The position numbers and the translations under genes are program-made. Below, piece after piece: positions 43,385-47,258 of a stretch of 47,258 bases of DNA. Below the pieces are notes generated by a model that saw only the letters and a list, made by a program, of their open reading frames with translations, made no database searches and was not told the origin of the DNA. Source of the stretch: Bradyrhizobium genosp. SA-3 (GTDB lineage: Bacteria > Pseudomonadota > Alphaproteobacteria > Rhizobiales > Xanthobacteraceae); assembly GCF_004212635.1 (NCBI RefSeq), contig NZ_PSRT01000067.1, positions 1 to 47,258 of the forward strand. Direction: 5' to 3'. Positions within the stretch are counted from its first letter, which is position 1, and every line of letters starts with the position of its first letter.

Positions 43385-44599
43385 ATGAAAGGGCTTCTGG
43401 CCTGCGCCATGCTCGCGGCCATGACTACAGCTGCCATGACTACAGCTGCCACCGCGCAAGTCTCCGACGACGTGGTGCGGATCGGCGTGCTGACGGATCT
43501 GTCGAGCTGGGGCCGCGACAACAGCGGGCCGGGCTCGGTCGAAGCGGCGAAAATGGCGGTGGAGGAGTTCGGAGCGACCGTGCTCGGCAAGCCGATCGAG
43601 ATCATCAGCGCCGACCACCAGATGAAGACCGATGTCGGCGTGCAGATCGTGCGCGGCTGGTTCGACAACGGCAAGGTCGATGCCGTCGTCGACATTCCCA
43701 ATTCCGGCATCGCGATCGCCGTGCACAACATGGTGCGCGAGCGGGGCAAGGTCGCACTGCTCTCGGGCCCCGGTGCAAGCTCGCTGACCGACGAGCTGTG
43801 CAGCCCCAACACCGTGCATTTCACCTACGACACCTATGCCCTGTCGAAGGTGACGGCCTCCGCCGTGATCAAGGAGGGCGGCAAGTCCTGGTACTTCATC
43901 ACCGCCGACTATGCCTTCGGCCAACAGCTCGAGAGGGACGCAACCCGCTTCATCAATGAGATGGGCGGCAAGGTGCTCGGCGGCGTCAAGCATCCGACCA
44001 ACACCGCGGACTTCTCCTCCTTCGCGCTCCAGGCCCAGAGCTCGAAATCCGACGTGGTTGCGTTCGCCAATGCCGGCCAGGACACCGACAACGCCATCAA
44101 GCAGTCCGGCGAGTTCGGCCTCGTCCAGGGCGGCCAGAAGCTGGTCGGCCTGTTGATGTTCGAGACCGACGTGCACGCGATCGGCCTCAAGGCCGCGCAG
44201 GGCACCTATATGACCACGGCCTCCTACTGGGCGATGGACGAGGCGACTCGCGCCTGGTCGAAGAAATTCTACGAGCGCACCAAGGTGATGCCGACCATGA
44301 TCCAGACCGGCGTCTACGGCTCGGTGCTGCATTATCTCAAGGCCATCAAGGCCGCCGGAACCGACGAGTCCGCCAAGGTGATGGCCAAGATGCGCGAGCT
44401 GCCGATCGAGGATACATTCGTCCATGGCGGCAAGTTACGCGAGGACGGCCGCGTCATCCGCGACATGTATCTCGCCAAGGTGAAGTCGCCCGAGCAGTCC
44501 AAGGAGCCGTGGGACTATCTGGACATCGTCAAGACCGTGAAGGGCGAGGACGCCTTCCGCCCGGTCTCCGAGTCCAAATGTCCACTCTTGAAGAAGTGA
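43385..44599 (+). CDS. ABC transporter substrate-binding protein (branched-chain amino acid type)
   Basis: A 404-aa periplasmic type-1 binding protein (LivJ/AmiC-like). A signal peptide of about 25 residues ends at TAATA-QVSDD. The mature part starts VVRIGVLTDLSSWGRDNSGPGSVEAAKMAVEEFG and has the two-lobe fold with AVVDIPNSG and WYFITADYAFGQQLERD. No permease or ATPase genes are nearby, so it must use a transporter encoded elsewhere or act as a sensor. The flavoprotein gene follows after 7 nt, suggesting a shared operon. A 15-bp tandem duplication lies in the signal peptide. Confidence 0.93.
   Translation: MKGLLACAMLAAMTTAAMTTAATAQVSDDVVRIGVLTDLSSWGRDNSGPGSVEAAKMAVEEFGATVLGKPIEIISADHQMKTDVGVQIVRGWFDNGKVDAVVDIPNSGIAIAVHNMVRERGKVALLSGPGASSLTDELCSPNTVHFTYDTYALSKVTASAVIKEGGKSWYFITADYAFGQQLERDATRFINEMGGKVLGGVKHPTNTADFSSFALQAQSSKSDVVAFANAGQDTDNAIKQSGEFGLVQGGQKLVGLLMFETDVHAIGLKAAQGTYMTTASYWAMDEATRAWSKKFYERTKVMPTMIQTGVYGSVLHYLKAIKAAGTDESAKVMAKMRELPIEDTFVHGGKLREDGRVIRDMYLAKVKSPEQSKEPWDYLDIVKTVKGEDAFRPVSESKCPLLKK
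43418..43450. repeat. 15-bp tandem duplication in the signal-peptide coding region
   Basis: The unit ATGACTACAGCTGCC occurs twice in direct succession (43421-43435, 43436-43450), preceded by a GCC that extends the match. It adds the five residues MTTAA to the hydrophobic part of the signal peptide. The frame is kept. It looks like a recent slippage event. Confidence 0.9.
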
Positions 44600-44606
44600 G
44601 GTCCAG

Positions 44607-46340
44607 ATGACCGGTAACGAGCGCAGCGCAGTTGAGACTTACGAGTGCGATGTGCTCGTGGCCGGGTCAGGCGCCTCCGGCATGTCGGCGGCGATCACCG
44701 CGTGCCATCGCGGCCTCGACGTGCTCATCGTCGAGAAGGAGCCGCGCTTCGGCGGCACCACCGCCCGCTCCGGCGGCTGGCTCTGGATCCCCGGCACCTC
44801 TCTTGCCAAGGCTTATGGCATCGAGGAAACACCGGAGCAGGCCCGCACCTATCTGCGGCACGAGGCCGGCAACAATTACGACGCCGCGCGGGTCGACGCA
44901 TTCCTGAGCGCCGGCCCCGAAGCGGTCGATTTCTTCACCACCAAGACCGCATTGCGCTTCGACATGCCGCTGGTGTTTCCCGACTATCACGCCGAGGCAC
45001 CCGGCGGCGCGCAGGGCGGCCGCTCCATGGTGACGCGCCCGTTCGACGGCCGCGAGCTCGGCGATCACATCAAGACGCTGGGCATGCCGCTGCCCGAGCT
45101 CACCGTGTTCGGCATGATGCTGGGCTCCGGCAAGGAGATCATCCATTTCATGCGCGTCACGAAGTCGCTGGCCTCCGCGGTCTATGTCGCCAAGCGCCTG
45201 TCGCGGCATTTCATGGACGTGCTGCGCTACGGCCGCGGCATGACCTTGACCAACGGCAACGCGCTCGCCGGACGACTGGCAAAATCCGCGCTCGACCTGA
45301 AGATTCCGATGTGGCTGTCCTCGCCGGTGCGCGAGCTGACGGTCGAGAATGGCGCCGTCATCGGCGCGATCGTTTCGCGTGAGGGACGCGATGTGCACGT
45401 CCGCGCGCGCCATGGCGTCGTGCTCGCCTGCGGCGGCTTTCCGCACGATGTCGAGCGACGCAGAAAGATGTTTCCACATGCGCCGACCGGCAATGAGCAT
45501 TATTCGCCGGGACCGGCCGGCAACACCGGTGACGGTCTGCGCCTTGCGGAAAGCGCCGGCGGACATATCGAGGATCGCCTGCCGAACGCGGCCGCCTGGG
45601 TCCCGGTGTCCCTAACCACGCGCAAGGACGGGTCAAAGGGCGTGATGCCGCACTTCATCGACCGTGCCAAGCCTGGCGTGATCGCGGTGATGCGCGACGG
45701 CAGGCGTTTTGCCAATGAGGGCAATTCCTATCACGACTTCGTCCAGGCCATGGTGAAGGCGGCCAAGCCCGGCGAGGAGATCGCCGCCTTCCTCGTCTGC
45801 GATCACAAGACGCTGCGGAAGTATGGCCTCGGCTGTGTGCCGCCATTCCCGATGCCGCTGGGCCATCATTTGCAGACCGGCTACCTCATGCGTGGCTCCA
45901 CACTGGAGGCACTGGCGGCGAAGGCCGGCATCGATGCCAAAGCGTTCACCGAGACCGTCAAGCAATTCAATACGACCGCGCCGCAAGGGCACGATGCCGC
46001 CTTCGGCAAGGGCTCGAAGGCCTATAACCGCTACCAGGGCGATGCCCTGCACGGCCCGAACCCCTGCGTCGCGCCGATCGAGAACGGCCCGTTCTATGCC
46101 ATCAAGATGGTGATCGGCGATCTCGGCACCTATGCCGGCATCGTCACCGACGAGAACGCGCGCGCGCTCGACGCCGAAGGCCGGGTGATTCCCGGGCTCT
46201 ATGCCGCCGGCAACGACATGGCGAGCATCATGGGCGGCAATTATCCCGGCGCCGGCATCACGCTTGGGCCGGCGCTGACCTTCGGCTACATTGCCGGACG
46301 ACACCTTGCCGACAGCGCCGCCAAGCGCAAGGCGGCCTAA
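44607..46340 (+). CDS. FAD-dependent oxidoreductase, KstD/fumarate-reductase flavoprotein family
   Basis: A 577-aa flavoprotein. The N-terminal dinucleotide fold has VAGSGASGMSAA and a following VEKEPRFGGTTARSGGWLWIPG. The C-terminal GLYAAGNDMASIMGGNYPGAGITLGPALTFGYIAG closely resembles 3-ketosteroid-1-dehydrogenase-like enzymes, including the Tyr-Pro-Gly-x-Gly segment near the flavin. It probably dehydrogenates or reduces a cyclic or unsaturated organic acid or ketone; steroid activity should not be assumed. It starts 7 nt after the binding-protein gene with GAGG before ATG. Confidence 0.88.
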   Translation: MTGNERSAVETYECDVLVAGSGASGMSAAITACHRGLDVLIVEKEPRFGGTTARSGGWLWIPGTSLAKAYGIEETPEQARTYLRHEAGNNYDAARVDAFLSAGPEAVDFFTTKTALRFDMPLVFPDYHAEAPGGAQGGRSMVTRPFDGRELGDHIKTLGMPLPELTVFGMMLGSGKEIIHFMRVTKSLASAVYVAKRLSRHFMDVLRYGRGMTLTNGNALAGRLAKSALDLKIPMWLSSPVRELTVENGAVIGAIVSREGRDVHVRARHGVVLACGGFPHDVERRRKMFPHAPTGNEHYSPGPAGNTGDGLRLAESAGGHIEDRLPNAAAWVPVSLTTRKDGSKGVMPHFIDRAKPGVIAVMRDGRRFANEGNSYHDFVQAMVKAAKPGEEIAAFLVCDHKTLRKYGLGCVPPFPMPLGHHLQTGYLMRGSTLEALAAKAGIDAKAFTETVKQFNTTAPQGHDAAFGKGSKAYNRYQGDALHGPNPCVAPIENGPFYAIKMVIGDLGTYAGIVTDENARALDAEGRVIPGLYAAGNDMASIMGGNYPGAGITLGPALTFGYIAGRHLADSAAKRKAA

Positions 46341-46362
46341 GCGGACGCACGCCAGGAGGCGC

Positions 46363-47157
46363 ATGAAGAGGGAAAGCCGCGGCATCCAGTCGATCGAGGT
46401 CGGCGGAGAACTGCTCCGTGCGCTCGCAAGGAGCGGCGAGCCGATGATGCTGCGCGATCTCGCCCGCGAGGCCGGCATGACGCCGGCCAAGGCGCATCCT
46501 TATCTCGCCAGCTTCTCCCGCATCGGGCTGATCGAGCAGGACGAGACCACCGGCCGCTACGAGATCGGCGCGCTGGCGCTGGAGCTCGGCCTGATCAGCC
46601 TGCGCCGCCTCTCCGGCGTGCGCATCGCACGTCCCAAGATCGCGGCGCTCGCGAGCCAGATCGGCCACGCGGTCTCGCTCGCGGTCTGGGGCACGCACGG
46701 TCCGACCGTGGTGCAACTGGAAGAGCCGGCCCAGCCCGTCCACATCGTGATGCGGGCCGGCTCGGTGATGGCGCTGCTGGAGACCGCGACCGGCCGCGCC
46801 TTCGCCGCCTTCCTGCCGGAGAAGACCATCGATGCCGCGCTCGAAAGCGGCCTCGACCGCCATGGCGTCGGCTACAATCCCAAGCGCGCGGTGAAAGGCG
46901 CGAAGGTCGCCGAGATGCTCGCTGAAGTCCGCAAGCACGGCCTCGCCCGCGCGCTCGGCGATCCCCTGCCCGGCGTCAATGCGTTCTCAGCACCGGTGTT
47001 CGATCATTCCGGCCATGTCGCGCTGGTCATCACCGCGATGGGCCCGGAAGGCACGTTCGACGCGCGCTGGGACAGCCCGATCGCCCATGCGCTGCGCGAC
47101 TGCGCCGGCGCCATCTCGAAGCGGCTCGGCCACGGCATGACGGTCGCGGCGGAGTGA
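46363..47157 (+). CDS. IclR-family transcriptional regulator
   Basis: A 264-aa regulator. The N-terminal winged helix (~8-65: SIEVGGELLRALARSGEPMMLRDLAREAGMTPAKAHPYLASF) binds DNA. The C-terminal effector domain (~80-260) contains AVSLAVWGTHGPTVVQ, ATGRAFAAFLP and NAFSAPVFDHSGHVALVIT. ATG 46363 is preceded by AGGAGG (46354-46359) only three bases away. It lies 22 nt after the flavoprotein gene on the same strand and probably controls that operon, responding to its substrate. Confidence 0.93.
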   Translation: MKRESRGIQSIEVGGELLRALARSGEPMMLRDLAREAGMTPAKAHPYLASFSRIGLIEQDETTGRYEIGALALELGLISLRRLSGVRIARPKIAALASQIGHAVSLAVWGTHGPTVVQLEEPAQPVHIVMRAGSVMALLETATGRAFAAFLPEKTIDAALESGLDRHGVGYNPKRAVKGAKVAEMLAEVRKHGLARALGDPLPGVNAFSAPVFDHSGHVALVITAMGPEGTFDARWDSPIAHALRDCAGAISKRLGHGMTVAAE

Positions 47158-47188
47158 TAGGCAATCTGCCCGCGTAGCAATAGCTGTC

Positions 47189-47258
47189 ATGCCCCGCGAA
47201 AGCGGGGCATCCAGTACGCCGCGGCCGCTCGGTTCTATCGCAGGCGTCACGGAGTACT
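47189..47258. repeat. Palindromic repeat with terminator-like hairpin at the right edge
   Basis: A perfect 9-bp stem ATGCCCCGC/GCGGGGCAT closes on a GAAA tetraloop (47189-47210). It is followed by CCAGTACGCC...GGAGTACT, whose AGTAC/GTACT ends pair. This is a further dispersed palindrome of rhizobial type, cut or ended at the window edge. The hairpin may terminate the IclR transcript. Confidence 0.65.

Noticed and set aside
43421..43450. CRISPR-like or microsatellite array
   Set aside because: Only two head-to-tail copies with no spacers, inside a coding sequence; a simple tandem duplication explains it.

Overview
The window reads as chromosome of a high-GC alphaproteobacterium, most likely Bradyrhizobium or a close relative. 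This is inferred from GC-rich codon use with long antisense shadow frames, rhizobial-type palindromic intergenic repeats, a ROSE-like RNA thermometer before a small heat-shock operon, sigma-EcfG-like promoter motifs, and the gene content. No rRNA, tRNA, CRISPR array, insertion sequence or prophage was seen.

Layout. (1) 0.16-18.2 kb: an alpha-glucan/trehalose locus. malQ and a GH15 hydrolase run leftwards; glgE-like, treS-mak, glgB, glgX, treZ and treY run rightwards as a tightly packed operon. Back-to-back EcfG-like promoter motifs lie between the two arms. (2) 18.2-22.7 kb: a PHA-system protein, a DUF3309 membrane peptide, and the divergent ligD/ku pair for non-homologous end joining. (3) 22.7-31.2 kb: a complete leftward kdp operon (small membrane peptide, kdpF, A, B, C, D, E) with a mobile-type palindrome between kdpB and kdpC and an AT-rich inverted repeat upstream. 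(4) 31.2-37.1 kb: two uncharacterised small proteins, upp, and an acyl-CoA module (AMP-binding ligase, acyl-CoA dehydrogenase, MaoC hydratase, CitE-like lyase). (5) 37.1-39.9 kb: a secreted glycine-rich protein, a Tat-signal FAH-family protein and a two-gene hsp20 operon. (6) 40.1-47.2 kb: a frameshifted GH79 heparanase-like gene, an MHS-family transporter, and an operon of an orphan periplasmic binding protein, a KstD-like flavoprotein and an IclR regulator.

How it works together. Much of the window concerns stress survival: trehalose and glycogen turnover, DNA break repair, potassium uptake under K+ limitation, and heat-shock chaperones. EcfG-like elements (GGAAC-N16/17-NNTT) appear at three separate places: malQ/glgE, DUF3309 and ligD/ku. 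This suggests one general stress response joins these otherwise unrelated genes.

The most unusual protein is the GlgE homologue. It keeps the nucleophile Asp and the distal Asp, but the Arg two residues before the nucleophile is Ala, and the general acid/base Glu is Lys at exactly the expected spacing. It sits beside an apparently intact TreS-maltokinase fusion that should make its substrate, so the classical TreS-Mak-GlgE route may be broken or repurposed here. All functional statements come from reading motifs; no database search was run.
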